Source: an uncultured Sphingomonadaceae bacterium (GTDB taxonomy: Bacteria > Pseudomonadota > Alphaproteobacteria > Sphingomonadales > Sphingomonadaceae). From it: DNA of 64,000 nt. The first letter of the stretch is position 1, and every line of letters begins with the position of its first letter. The notes below the pieces were generated by a model. That model was given only the letters and a program-made list of their open reading frames with translations. It searched no databases and was not told where the DNA came from. This document shows, piece by piece, positions 1-7,468 of this stretch. The position numbers and the translations under genes were made by a program. Location of the stretch: NCBI GenBank assembly GCA_947499975.1, contig CANMQE010000001.1, positions 1,178,001-1,242,000 on the forward strand, read 5' to 3'.

Positions 1-424
1 GGCTGAACTCGCGAATAAGACCTGCTTCATCGATCACCACCATGGCATCGGGAACGGTGTCCAGGATCGAGCGCAGGTGAGCTTCTCGTCTCGCGACGCC
101 GACAGCCGCCGCTTCGGTCTCGATCCGCGCGCGCTGGAACCACTCGCCCCCGATTGCAACCGCGACGCCGATCACCACGAAGGTCACGGCCGCAATAATG
201 CTTCCGCTCTCGACGGGGCCGCTCAGACGATCGCAGGCGAGCCCCGCCAATGCGCCTGCTACCGCGGCAAAGGTTCCTGCGCGGAATCCTGACAGCGCGC
301 TGGCTACGACCACGCCGGGAACGAAGAAGATGAAAGTGGCCCGCTGGTCGAGTTCCCCGGCGAAGATCAACCGGACGGCAATGGCAAGCCCAATTGCCAG
401 CAGAGCCACCAGCGTCGCCTGCAT
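1..424 (-). CDS. PAS-containing membrane sensor, probable histidine kinase (partial, N-terminal part only)
   Basis: Leftward gene that runs off the left edge, so only about 141 N-terminal residues are visible. Four hydrophobic segments lie around residues 4-21, 31-47, 51-64 and 76-93 and resemble DUF4118/KdpD-type sensor membrane domains (FIFFVPGVVVASALSGF). A charged linker follows, then from about residue 118 a typical PAS opening (SILDTVPDAMVVIDEAG), as in FixL-like sensors. The kinase core is outside the window, so kinase activity is inferred. ATG at 424 is the only standard start in frame. The frame stays open to 487 with coding-like residues but no usual start, and no clear ribosome site precedes 424. 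It diverges from the alternative oxidase operon across 175 bp, and a receiver protein is encoded in that operon, which suggests a two-component link. Confidence 0.7.
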   Translation of the reverse strand, partial: MQATLVALLAIGLAIAVRLIFAGELDQRATFIFFVPGVVVASALSGFRAGTFAAVAGALAGLACDRLSGPVESGSIIAAVTFVVIGVAVAIGGEWFQRARIETEAAAVGVARREAHLRSILDTVPDAMVVIDEAGLIREFS

Positions 425-599
425 GAAGGACAGCCGCGGGAGGAAGCGACTGGCGAAGCTCTGGCCGAGCGCCTCCGGTAAGGCCCTTAGGGGAGTGGTC
501 GTAGGGTGATTATCCAAATTTCGCGTTTCCGTTCATCGGCATAGATGGAGGGCATCGGCGGCGCTTCCTTATCAATGGCCGCCGGATGGAGAACTTTCA

Positions 600-1289
600 A
601 TGAATGCCCCCCTCATCGACCTCGGGATCCACCACCAGCCGCGTGGTATTTCGGACAGGATCGCATTCGGCTTTACGAAGGCGCTGCGCTGGACCGCCGA
701 TACGTTTTTTGCCGAACGTTACGGACACCGCGCCGTCGTGCTCGAAACCGTAGCTGCCGTGCCGGGGATGGTCGGCGCCACCATCAATCACCTCGCCTGC
801 CTGCGCCGTATGTGTGACGACAAGGGCTGGATCAAGACGCTCATGGACGAAGCCGAAAACGAACGCATGCACTTGATGACGTTCATCGAGGTGTCGAAGC
901 CGACGATGTTCGAGCGCGCCGTGATCATCGGCGTCCAATGGGTCTTCTACCTGTTCTTCTTCACGCTCTATCTCTTCAGTTCCAAGACCGCGCACCGCGT
1001 GGTGGGTTACTTCGAGGAAGAAGCGGTCATCAGCTACACGCACTACCTCGCCGAGATCGACGAAGGTCGTAGCGAAAACGTTCCTGCCCCTGAAATCGCC
1101 AAGCGATACTGGGGCCTTCCCGATGACGCTACGCTGCGCGACGTGGTGCTCGTAGTCCGTGCCGACGAGGCGCATCACCGGGACGTGAACCACGGCTTCG
1201 CGAACGAGCTCGCCGGTCTTCCGGTAGGGGCCATCGCGCAGTGCCCGCCTCACGTCACGCTCGAGCCGAACTGGAAGCAGGCCGCCTGA
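600..1289 (+). CDS. aox: alternative oxidase (diiron ubiquinol oxidase)
   Basis: Cyanide-insensitive ubiquinol oxidase that reduces O2 to water without pumping protons and bypasses cytochrome oxidases. The 229-residue protein has all four diiron motifs of the family: LET (Glu49), NERMH (Glu88, His91), FEEEAV (near Glu140) and RADEAHH (Glu190, His193). Hydrophobic stretches around residues 48-62 and 105-125 fit monotopic membrane attachment. ATG at 600 follows a GGAG-like site. It is the first gene of a five-gene rightward unit. Bacterial AOX genes are sporadic, and in some proteobacteria they are known to respond to nitric oxide, which fits the truncated hemoglobin downstream. Family assignment is near certain; physiological role here is inferred. 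Confidence 0.95.
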   Translation: MNAPLIDLGIHHQPRGISDRIAFGFTKALRWTADTFFAERYGHRAVVLETVAAVPGMVGATINHLACLRRMCDDKGWIKTLMDEAENERMHLMTFIEVSKPTMFERAVIIGVQWVFYLFFFTLYLFSSKTAHRVVGYFEEEAVISYTHYLAEIDEGRSENVPAPEIAKRYWGLPDDATLRDVVLVVRADEAHHRDVNHGFANELAGLPVGAIAQCPPHVTLEPNWKQAA

Positions 1290-1324
1290 TTTCGGGCACC
1301 TGGCGAGAAAGAGGAGGACGGATT

Positions 1325-1660
1325 GTGGTCGAAACCTGCACCATACAATTGCTGGTCGAAGATCCGTCCGTCCTCGCCGCGCTCAGGTTCTCGCTTTTGA
1401 TCGAAGGTTTTCAGATCGGCGATAGCGCCTCGGAAGCCTTCGTAATCGACGAACGATACCAAGGCGACGGCGTGAAGGTCCTCGAGGAAATGCGAGCGCA
1501 GGGGAACAAGGCGTTGACGATCGTCATCACCACACACCCCAGCCGCCAGCTGCGTAACCGCATCGCCAGATGCGATGCCGTCGTGGTCGAGAAGCCCCTG
1601 ATGGGGGACGAGATAAGCCGGACCCTCGAGGCCATCCGCAACCCATTGAAAGTCGCCTGA
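1325..1660 (+). CDS. stand-alone response-regulator receiver protein (CheY/FixJ-N type)
   Basis: 111-residue single-domain receiver. The acidic pair (Glu12, Asp13 in LLVEDPS), a phosphoacceptor-position aspartate (Asp42 in FVIDERYQGDG), the Thr69/Thr70 switch position (IVITTHP) and the conserved lysine (Lys90 in VVVEKPL) are all present, so it should be phosphorylatable. There is no output domain. The GTG at 1325 is chosen because AGGAGG ends 7 bases upstream; the frame is open further upstream into the oxidase gene. It sits 35 bp after the oxidase and 1 bp before the next gene. A single-domain receiver between an oxidase and a hemoglobin suggests phosphorelay or protein-interaction control, perhaps with the divergent PAS sensor; this is inference. 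Confidence 0.8.
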   Translation: MVETCTIQLLVEDPSVLAALRFSLLIEGFQIGDSASEAFVIDERYQGDGVKVLEEMRAQGNKALTIVITTHPSRQLRNRIARCDAVVVEKPLMGDEISRTLEAIRNPLKVA

Positions 1661-1661
1661 T

Positions 1662-2000
1662 ATGAAACCCGACGAAATGCCCGCCCTGAAAAGCTACAAG
1701 ACCACTCCGACCTTCACGCAGGACAGCGTGCCCGCCGGCCTGCTGGCCGACCACTCGACTAAGGAAGGCGTCTGGGGACTGATCCACGTATCCCGGGGCA
1801 AGCTGCGCTACTGCATAACCGATCCGCGGCGCGAGACTGAGGAGCGCATTCTCGAACCCGGCAGCGAAGCGGGAGTGGTCGAACCGACGATTGTCCACCG
1901 TGTCGAGCCGCTTGGGCCCGTCGAGTTTCATGTAGAGTTCCTTCGCACGCCGGACGACCAAGGCGCTGCCCGGGCCGCGAACGAGGGAGGCGAGGCATGA
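1662..2000 (+). CDS. DUF1971 (TehB N-terminal-like, cupin-like) protein
   Basis: 112-residue protein matching the DUF1971 family: MPALKSYKTTPTFTQDSVPAGLL, with a central GVWGLIHVSRGKLRY stretch and a PTIVHRVEPLGPVEFHVEFL ending typical of the small beta-barrel. This domain also occurs fused in front of TehB tellurite methyltransferases and as an independent protein beside truncated hemoglobins. Biochemical role is unknown; ligand or metal binding is possible from the cupin-like fold. It follows the receiver by 1 bp and overlaps the hemoglobin start by 4 bp, so it is very probably co-translated with it. The family assignment is firm, but function in nitrosative or oxygen stress is inferred from neighbours. 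Confidence 0.85.
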   Translation: MKPDEMPALKSYKTTPTFTQDSVPAGLLADHSTKEGVWGLIHVSRGKLRYCITDPRRETEERILEPGSEAGVVEPTIVHRVEPLGPVEFHVEFLRTPDDQGAARAANEGGEA

Positions 2001-2479
2001 CCGTCGATTTAGCCGCCGAGGCCAGGAATCATGTCCAACGCAAGCGCGAGGAAAAGCGCGCTGGAGCCCGCCGCATTGGCATCGACGCAGATTTCATCGA
2101 CCACATCGTCGAGGCATTCTACGCGAAGATCCGCGAGGACGATCTGCTGGGGCCGATCTTTGCAGAGCGAATCAGCGACTGGCCGCCGCATCTCGCACGG
2201 ATGAAAGCGTTCTGGCGATCGGTGCTTCAGAACAGCGGAGACTTCTCCGGCAACCCCATGCTGAAGCATCGGGCGATACCGGGGCTTAACCTTGAACACT
2301 TCGAGCGCTGGCTGAACCTCTTCTACGAAACACTGCGCGAGGCCGAAACTCATCCCGCCGCAACCGAGCTGGTCGGAAACCGCGCGCGGATGATCGCCGA
2401 CAGCTTGCTTACCGCCATCACCATGCGCCGCGAAGGCTTGTCCGGAGGGCGCGCAGGAAAGGATCTACCCTATGTCTGA
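1997..2479 (+). CDS. group III truncated hemoglobin (trHb3)
   Basis: Heme protein of about 160 residues, a little longer than the ~130-residue core because of a basic N-terminal extension. The trHb3 hallmarks are visible: B10 tyrosine (Tyr42 in EAFYAKIR), E7 histidine (His65 in WPPHLARMKAFW), proximal histidine (His91 in PMLKHRAIPGL), and the HFERWLNLFYE helix with Trp105. Characterised relatives in Campylobacter bind O2 and NO and modulate respiration or nitrosative stress. ATG at 1997 overlaps the DUF1971 stop as ATGA and has a purine-rich GAGGGAGG upstream. The gene overlaps the next one by 8 bp. In this operon it could scavenge or sense NO or O2 for the oxidase branch. Confidence 0.92.
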   Translation: MTVDLAAEARNHVQRKREEKRAGARRIGIDADFIDHIVEAFYAKIREDDLLGPIFAERISDWPPHLARMKAFWRSVLQNSGDFSGNPMLKHRAIPGLNLEHFERWLNLFYETLREAETHPAATELVGNRARMIADSLLTAITMRREGLSGGRAGKDLPYV

Positions 2480-2939
2480 TGCCGCTCTCCGCACGCCCGC
2501 CCCTGAGACGCAAGCCGAAGTTCGGGAGGACGTGGCCGTCCTTTCCATTCCGAACGAGGCGAACGACAACGAAAACCTCTCCCTCCGTCAGCAGCCCGAA
2601 GCGCGGATGTTCGAACTACCAAAGTCCATCTGGATCGCGATGATCGGCAGCTACGCGGTTTTCCTGGCCGTCCTGCTGGGCGCGACTGGCGGAAGCAGGG
2701 CGGCATTCGCCATCGTGATATCGGTGGTCTATATCGCCATGTTCTTCGGCGTGGCGCGCGTCATGCTCGGTCAGTCGAAGCCGCAGCCGGCAAGTCCCCT
2801 GGACCGGTCGGGCGGCAAGCTCCAGAGCCTTTACGGGCCGCTCGGCCGACTGGAAGTTTATACACAGGTGCTGGTCGTTCCCTTCGCGGTGGCGACCTTC
2901 GGGATCGCCATCAGTGTCATCGCTGCGCTCGTTTTCTGA
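2472..2939 (+). CDS. small inner-membrane protein of unknown function
   Basis: 155 residues. The first ~45 are hydrophilic and acidic. They are followed by hydrophobic segments around 53-70 (WIAMIGSYAVFLAVLLG), 78-96 (AAFAIVISVVYIAMFFG) and 133-153 (VVPFAVATFGIAISVIAALVF), so three membrane helices with a cytosolic or periplasmic N-terminal tail are likely. I do not recognise a family. It overlaps the hemoglobin gene by 8 bp and closes the alternative oxidase operon, so it probably works with these genes, for example as a membrane anchor or accessory. No terminator hairpin is evident right after it. Confidence 0.75.
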   Translation: MSDAALRTPAPETQAEVREDVAVLSIPNEANDNENLSLRQQPEARMFELPKSIWIAMIGSYAVFLAVLLGATGGSRAAFAIVISVVYIAMFFGVARVMLGQSKPQPASPLDRSGGKLQSLYGPLGRLEVYTQVLVVPFAVATFGIAISVIAALVF

Positions 2940-3393
2940 TCTTCGCAAGGCAATAGAAACGAGAAGACGATAATGCCGTGTCCGCAATGCGGCGAACTAG
3001 CTCCACGGCGCCATGCCCTAGCGTCAGGGCTCAATAGATGTCCGCTTTCGGGTGTTTCAGGCAAAGAGTGGAACGGCCGAAATTGGGGCGCAAAGCGGAA
3101 GTCGATCCGCGACCAAGCGACTCCCGCTTTGGGGTTGTGTGCAGACAGTCCGCTCCTGACTCGTTGCTATCTCGGAAAGAACGTTTCGGGCAACGGTTGC
3201 GGTGCAGAACTAGGCTACGATCTGTCGCTCGGCGGCGCGATTGTCAGTGCTTATGCCAGCATTGATCTTTCCAGCGCGGACCCCTGTGGCGATGAGGGCG
3301 CTTCATTACTTGAAGCGCCAAGAAAGCCATAGCATGGATCTCGCGCCTTGCTGGCATGAGTTCTAGCCCAAAGACACGTAAGGCATAATTTTT
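2940..3393. other. gene-poor stretch between the oxidase operon and the integrase region
   Basis: About 450 bp in which I find no convincing gene. Short open frames (for example from 2973) lack ribosome sites and recognisable domains. It contains an inverted repeat at 3092-3130 and several variants of a CCGCTTTCGGG/CAAAGCGGAAG word, so it may be decayed DNA from an earlier insertion or deletion. Confidence 0.5.
3092..3130. repeat. 13-bp inverted repeat with one mismatch
   Basis: Arms AAAGCGGAAGTCG (3092-3104) and CGACTCCCGCTTT (3118-3130) pair at 12 of 13 positions around a 13-base loop; an outer C-G pair (3091/3131) can extend it. No T-run follows, so it is not a standard terminator, and it lies far from the nearest gene end. 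Confidence 0.6.
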
Positions 3394-3864
3394 TCAACCT
3401 ATCGGCGCTGGTTCTAATTCGATCCAAGGAGGATTGAGATCGAAGATAGTCCGGTGGTCCGAGTGATCGGCTGAAACAACTATTTCGTCTTTTAAGAAGT
3501 CCAGGCCTTCCACAATATCGCCTAATGGCCGCCCTACTAAGACCGACTCCAAAGCAACCGGCAGTTTTCCGAGATATTTGAATTCACATCTGCCCTTGGA
3601 GAACTCCTCATAGGACCAGGTCGAGGATCCTAAAGCTGCGAGAAAAACGTTTTCCGTCAGACCTAAAAAGGTCATAGGAAGGTTCGTCGAAGCTTTGATT
3701 TTCTCCATCAAGTCCTCGTGGTCCGAAAGGGATAAACCGGCATAAGCGCTTTCGAGACGATGGTATTTCTTCGCCAGATCATTCGGATTCAACGAAGAAC
3801 GCTTGAATATCTGGTATGTCGGCCGCGAGGCGAACAGTTGTTGGCGAGGGTAAATTTCCGACAT
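3394..3864 (-). CDS. hypothetical protein next to the integrase
   Basis: Leftward 156-residue soluble protein of no family I recognise. It has no signal peptide or membrane segment; it begins MSEIYPRQQLFASRPTYQ and ends with an acidic/proline-rich DLNPPWIELEPAPIG. ATG at 3864 is preferred over one 21 bp upstream because AAAGGA lies about 7 bases before it. The gene and its flanks are visibly richer in A/T than the surrounding chromosome, consistent with recent acquisition. It lies downstream of the integrase in the same orientation with about 190 bp between them, so it may be cargo of the element. Function unknown. Confidence 0.55.
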   Translation of the reverse strand: MSEIYPRQQLFASRPTYQIFKRSSLNPNDLAKKYHRLESAYAGLSLSDHEDLMEKIKASTNLPMTFLGLTENVFLAALGSSTWSYEEFSKGRCEFKYLGKLPVALESVLVGRPLGDIVEGLDFLKDEIVVSADHSDHRTIFDLNPPWIELEPAPIG

Positions 3865-4058
3865 TCGATATCCTTTACCTGTCAATACGGTGCGGGCGTT
3901 GCGCCTTGTTTAGGTCCCGCGATAGCTGAGAAGGTTTAACTCTTTCTAATTGCGAGAGATTTTTCGGAAGGATTTGGCTCGGCAAGCCCACTGCGACCTT
4001 GAGCAACCAGGGCGGCGCGAGAACGCACCGGCCCTTGTGATACAGTTTCAATTTCTAG

Positions 4059-5504
4059 CTAGGCGGCTTTGCGCGCTGCACGCGGCCTTCGCAGGCGGTC
4101 CGGCAGCAGGGTGGTATCGAATGGCATGAGATGCTTCGTCACCACCGGGATCGCATCTACCGCTTCCTTCAGCAGCGGAATGTGATCCTTCGAATAGCGC
4201 CCCTGTGTTTCCCCTTCGAGCGCGTGACCTGCAAAGTCTGCAGCGACCGCCTCTGAAATTTTCGCACCCTTCAGGGAATTGATCGCCGTATGGCGAAACG
4301 CATGAATGCCCTGGCCGCCAGATACGAAAGGCAATGCCTTGGCTATCTTGGTCCAGATGCGCTTGTAGTAAGCGTCGCCCATGGTGCCCTTCCCGCTTTC
4401 CGCAGCCAGCTCGGGAAACAGCAGCATTTCACCAGCATCGCGGAGCGCAGCAACATATGCTGGCAGTCCGAGCCGTCTCAGTTCGTCTGCGACTGGCAGT
4501 TTTCGTTCGGAGCTGATGGTCTTAATCCTGCGCGTTTCGTTGTCACGGATGTGGAAGAGCCAGACGCCGTGCTCTTCGACTACGTCGCCAACTTCCAATC
4601 CGCAGATTTCGTCGCGGCGCATGCCGGAATACCACGCGATCAGCGGCACCCAATACCAGGCATCGTGGACAAGCAGATCGCCGGCCTCCATGCGTTTCAG
4701 ATGCGACTTGCCTCCGGTCCAAGGGGGCAGCCTGAAGAGTTCCTCACCCTGGGCGGGGGTATATGCTGAACGCAGGCTGCGCTGATTGCGCCCGTCTTTC
4801 ACGATGAATGCTCCATAATCGAGTTTGGCCAAGGGGTGATAATCGCGGAACCAATCTGTCAGTTGCCGCAAAAAGCCCCAGTGGCGGTTGGTGGTGATGG
4901 CGTTGAGGCCGAGGTCATCCTCGGTCAGGTATTGAGCCGCCTCTCCAGCCTCGGTTTTGCTCGATTTGCGCTCAGCATCGCGCTTCGCGGCTTCTTTGTC
5001 GTTGGCGATCTTGGCCGCGTATTCTTCCACGATCTCCTGGATCGTCATTTCGCGTTGCCGCTTCGATTTCCGGAACGTGGCTCCGTGCAGTTTCTGGAAA
5101 CAGCTATTCAGATTTACCAAATCTTTCTGGGTAACTTGCGCCAGAGGCCTTTCGCCCATGACTTCTTCCAGAAATTGAGCCGGCAGGCGGAACTGCTCAC
5201 GGGTTTTCGCGGTCCACGGCTTCTCACCGCTTCGGCTCTCGGTCCCATCCGCGCCGCCTGTGCGCGGGTGTTCCGCGAAGAATTCCTCGACCGCTTCAGT
5301 AGGCGTCATGGTCGCCCAGGGACCAGCGACCGCTGTCTGTGGGGGAACAGGTGCAGCGGGTGTCACTGGCACCGTGGGGTATTGCGGAGCTGGCGCGTAT
5401 TCGGCGATGGGCACCGGCCCATAGGCCGCACCCGGGTTCGCCAGCACCTCCCGGAACTCGCGGATCGCCACAATGCGCGCTTCGTTCACGACCTTGCGCG
5501 CCAT
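4059..5504 (-). CDS. tyrosine recombinase/integrase, catalytic part of an amber-split gene
   Basis: Leftward 481-residue frame carrying a complete tyrosine recombinase catalytic domain in its second half: Arg296 (SGMRRDEICGLE), a candidate Lys near 335, His401-x-x-Arg404 (HAFRHTAIN), His427 (AGH) and nucleophile Tyr437 (GRYSKDH). Residues about 60-230 form the core-binding region. The same frame continues upstream through a single TAG at 5586-5588 into an N-terminal fragment (see 5586-6062). Removing that stop would give one protein of about 667 residues, a usual length for this integrase type. ATG at 5504 has a weak GAGG in front and could reinitiate. All catalytic residues are kept, so inactivation is recent or the truncated protein still works. 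Confidence 0.8.
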   Translation of the reverse strand: MARKVVNEARIVAIREFREVLANPGAAYGPVPIAEYAPAPQYPTVPVTPAAPVPPQTAVAGPWATMTPTEAVEEFFAEHPRTGGADGTESRSGEKPWTAKTREQFRLPAQFLEEVMGERPLAQVTQKDLVNLNSCFQKLHGATFRKSKRQREMTIQEIVEEYAAKIANDKEAAKRDAERKSSKTEAGEAAQYLTEDDLGLNAITTNRHWGFLRQLTDWFRDYHPLAKLDYGAFIVKDGRNQRSLRSAYTPAQGEELFRLPPWTGGKSHLKRMEAGDLLVHDAWYWVPLIAWYSGMRRDEICGLEVGDVVEEHGVWLFHIRDNETRRIKTISSERKLPVADELRRLGLPAYVAALRDAGEMLLFPELAAESGKGTMGDAYYKRIWTKIAKALPFVSGGQGIHAFRHTAINSLKGAKISEAVAADFAGHALEGETQGRYSKDHIPLLKEAVDAIPVVTKHLMPFDTTLLPDRLRRPRAARKAA

Positions 5505-5585
5505 GGCCTCGCGCAGCGCCGATTGCTCCAGGCCAATTTCGGCCAGCCGCGCGACCGCGGCATCCTCGGCTCCCTCGTGTTCGAT

Positions 5586-6062
5586 CTAATCCGCCAGGTC
5601 GGACCAGGCCACGATAACGATGGGCTCATCGTCATTGTCGGGATCGATCCGGGCAACGAGGAAGTCCTCGACCTTGCCCTGCATGGCGCCGTCCTGTGCG
5701 GCCATCTCGCTTGCGCCCAAGCGCAGCGTCAGCGCTTGTCCGATGTCCTCGTGGTCATCGGGCGGAAGAATGTGGAGACTAGCGTGCATAGCCTCAAGCC
5801 GGTCGCGCTCGACCAGCATCTGGCGCCGGTAGATCTCAGCCCGCTCGGCGCCGGTCAGTCCGTCGCGTCCCATCTTGCTCATCATGTTCATCGCGACCCT
5901 CTCGCAGATCAAGGTCAGCGCGGGCGCGAGCAAAGCTGCGCGCCTGCGGCTGGTTGTCTTGAGCGAGAGGCGTAGCCGGAAAGGCTTATCAGCCCCTAAA
6001 CGTATGAGTTTTCGGTAATAATACGTGCCCTGCTTGCGGGTGACGTTCTGAATGCCACACAT
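5586..6062 (-). pseudogene. N-terminal fragment of the same integrase, ended by an in-frame amber codon
   Basis: 158 residues starting MCGIQNVTRKQGTYYYRK, the DUF6538-like N-terminal motif of long phage/island integrases. It stops at TAG (5586-5588) and the reading frame resumes without any shift: residues EHEGAEDAAVARLAEIG directly after the stop continue into the catalytic frame at 5504. A single base change from a sense codon such as CAG, GAG or TGG would explain the stop. A sequencing error or amber read-through are alternatives. The simplest reading is a recently disabled integrase of a stranded genomic island. Confidence 0.75.
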
Positions 6063-6157
6063 TTGTCGTGGTCCCCTTCCGTGGCACCCTGCCGTGGTAA
6101 GCCGCGGCCGGGCTGGAATGGGAAACGTGGATTGTCAGATACTTAGGCGATTTTCGT

Positions 6158-6181
6158 CTGGGGTCCCTGCCACCCCAGCCA
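6158..6181 (+). other. tRNA-3'-end-like sequence, possible integrase attachment site
   Basis: TCCCTGCCACCCCAGCCA at 6164-6181 reads like the last bases of a tRNA (part of the T-stem, a 7-base acceptor strand, discriminator G, CCA), similar to tRNA-Gln ends. The rest of a tRNA is absent. CTGGGGT (6158-6164) and ACCCCAG (6172-6178) also form a perfect 7-bp inverted repeat. It lies about 100 bp upstream of the integrase start, the usual place for an att half-site. No second copy was seen in the window. Confidence 0.35.
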
Positions 6182-6576
6182 GTTTTCCGCGATAGACGAA
6201 GCGCCCGAGAACCCTGCGGGTCCAAACCGCGTGACACCCTGTCGCGGCTCCCATTTGCGCGCCGTGAGTCGATGCGAGTCGAGATGCAGGAGGCCGGTCA
6301 GGACTCTGCCTTCCAGCCCCAGGCCTAGCGACGGTTAACTGGCGTCTCCGCCTAAGACTGTCCACCCTCGCACCAAGGACGGTAATCGATTGGCCAGATC
6401 GAGCATATCCTGCAGCAGCACTCAAACGATGGCGTTTCCGTCATCCGAGCGGTCGGGCCAAGTTCTCCTCTACAGTAGGGTGCAGATGCACCACCATCGC
6501 CAGCCGTCGTCGTCGATGCCGTTTGCTTCGGCTGCCCTGCCCTCAAACCAGACAATCTACATTCTTCTCTTGCGAT

Positions 6577-6597
6577 TGCAACTCACTCGCATTAGCA
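6577..6597 (+). promoter_or_regulatory. Fur-like operator upstream of the siderophore-interacting protein gene
   Basis: TGCAACTCACTCGCA (6577-6591) fits the palindrome TGCnAATnATTnGCA with two mismatches, and is followed by the word TCGCATTAGCA shared exactly with the TonB receptor upstream region (12210-12220). The position, 40-60 bp before the ATG at 6638, suits repression. Confidence 0.45.
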
Positions 6598-6637
6598 GAC
6601 GATTATTCCTCGTATAGATCATCTGGAAACAAGTTTT

Positions 6638-7393
6638 ATGGCAGTTCGCCCCGCACCCAGAACAATGACTGTTCTTCGCTCTCACCAACTCACGCCGCAT
6701 ATGCGCCGATTGACCCTTGGCGGCCCTGGTCTGTCGGGCTTCCCTGCCGGGCAGAAGGGCGGCTACGTAAAGCTGATGCTCCGCCCGGATGGGGACGAAC
6801 GCAAGCCGATCGTTCGCACCTATACCATTCGCGACCAGCGGCCCGGCGAACTGGAAATCGATTTCGTCCTGCACGTAGATAGCGAGGGCAAAGCTGGGCC
6901 GGCGACATCGTGGGCCATCGCTGCGACACCGGGTGACGAGATCGAAATCGGAGGCCCCGGTCCTGCAAAGCCCCTTCCCCCAGGCTTCGATAATTACCTG
7001 ATCGCAGGGGATATGACGGCGCTTCCCGCCATCTCCGCAAATCTCGAGGAATTGCCCGCTGACGCATCCGGCATTGCCGTGCTGGAGGTTCAGGACGAGG
7101 CGGACAGACAAGACCTGTCTGCCCCCGCGAATATGGAAATCCGTTGGCTCGTCAATCCTCGGCCTGGAAGGCAGCCCGATGCGCTTGCCCAAGCCTTGTG
7201 TGCATACGGGTGGCCGGACGGGCGGACCTATTGCTGGGCCGCCAGCGAATTCTCCGCAATGGTTCAATTGCGCGCCTACCTTCGAGGGGAGCGGGGCCTT
7301 GGAACCGATCAACTCTATCTGTCCAGTTACTGGAAATGCGGGCTGGCGGAAGAGGCGCACAAGATAGCCAAGCGCGAAGACGCAGAGGCCTAG
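6638..7393 (+). CDS. siderophore-interacting protein (SIP, FAD-dependent ferric-siderophore reductase)
   Basis: 251-residue cytosolic flavoprotein that releases iron from imported ferric siderophores by reduction. An N-terminal FAD-binding beta-barrel carries RTYTIR (about residues 65-70), the flavin-binding motif of the SIP/ViuB family. The C-terminal part has the NAD(P)H-domain motifs NYLIAGDMTALPAI, TYCWAASEFSAM and the terminal YWKCGLAEEAHK, all family signatures. Upstream lies a Fur-like operator at 6577-6597. It neighbours PepSY reductases and a TonB receptor, so it is one arm of an iron-siderophore locus. ATG at 6638 is taken; no strong ribosome site is seen before it (AAGTTTT only). 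Confidence 0.93.
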   Translation: MAVRPAPRTMTVLRSHQLTPHMRRLTLGGPGLSGFPAGQKGGYVKLMLRPDGDERKPIVRTYTIRDQRPGELEIDFVLHVDSEGKAGPATSWAIAATPGDEIEIGGPGPAKPLPPGFDNYLIAGDMTALPAISANLEELPADASGIAVLEVQDEADRQDLSAPANMEIRWLVNPRPGRQPDALAQALCAYGWPDGRTYCWAASEFSAMVQLRAYLRGERGLGTDQLYLSSYWKCGLAEEAHKIAKREDAEA

Positions 7394-7468
7394 GCAGGCC
7401 CGCCCCTGCGACAAACAGGGGCGCTGGCAGAAACAAACCAGTCACAAAGCCAAACACCACCGCTTCTG

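Larger units (their letters stand above)
6063..6637. other. intergenic region between integrase and siderophore locus
   Basis: About 575 bp without a convincing gene. Short leftward frames (6135-6425, 6352-6555) have no ribosome site or domain. The region contains the tRNA-3'-end-like sequence at 6158-6181 and, at its right end, an iron-type operator at 6577-6597. It is the likely junction of the integrated element with older chromosome, though no second junction was found. Confidence 0.5.

Noticed and set aside
571..575. ATCAA half-site upstream of the alternative oxidase as an FNR/FixK box
   Set aside because: The partner half TTGAT is absent at the required 4-bp spacing, so it is not a credible dyad.
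4836..5975. Long open frames opposite real genes, e.g. 4836-5975, 18570-20408, 23168-24922, 31739-32953, 49010-50731, 53886-55301, 58516-60087, 62769-63971
   Set aside because: They lie antisense to confidently assigned genes, have no domains or ribosome sites, and are a known effect of high GC content.
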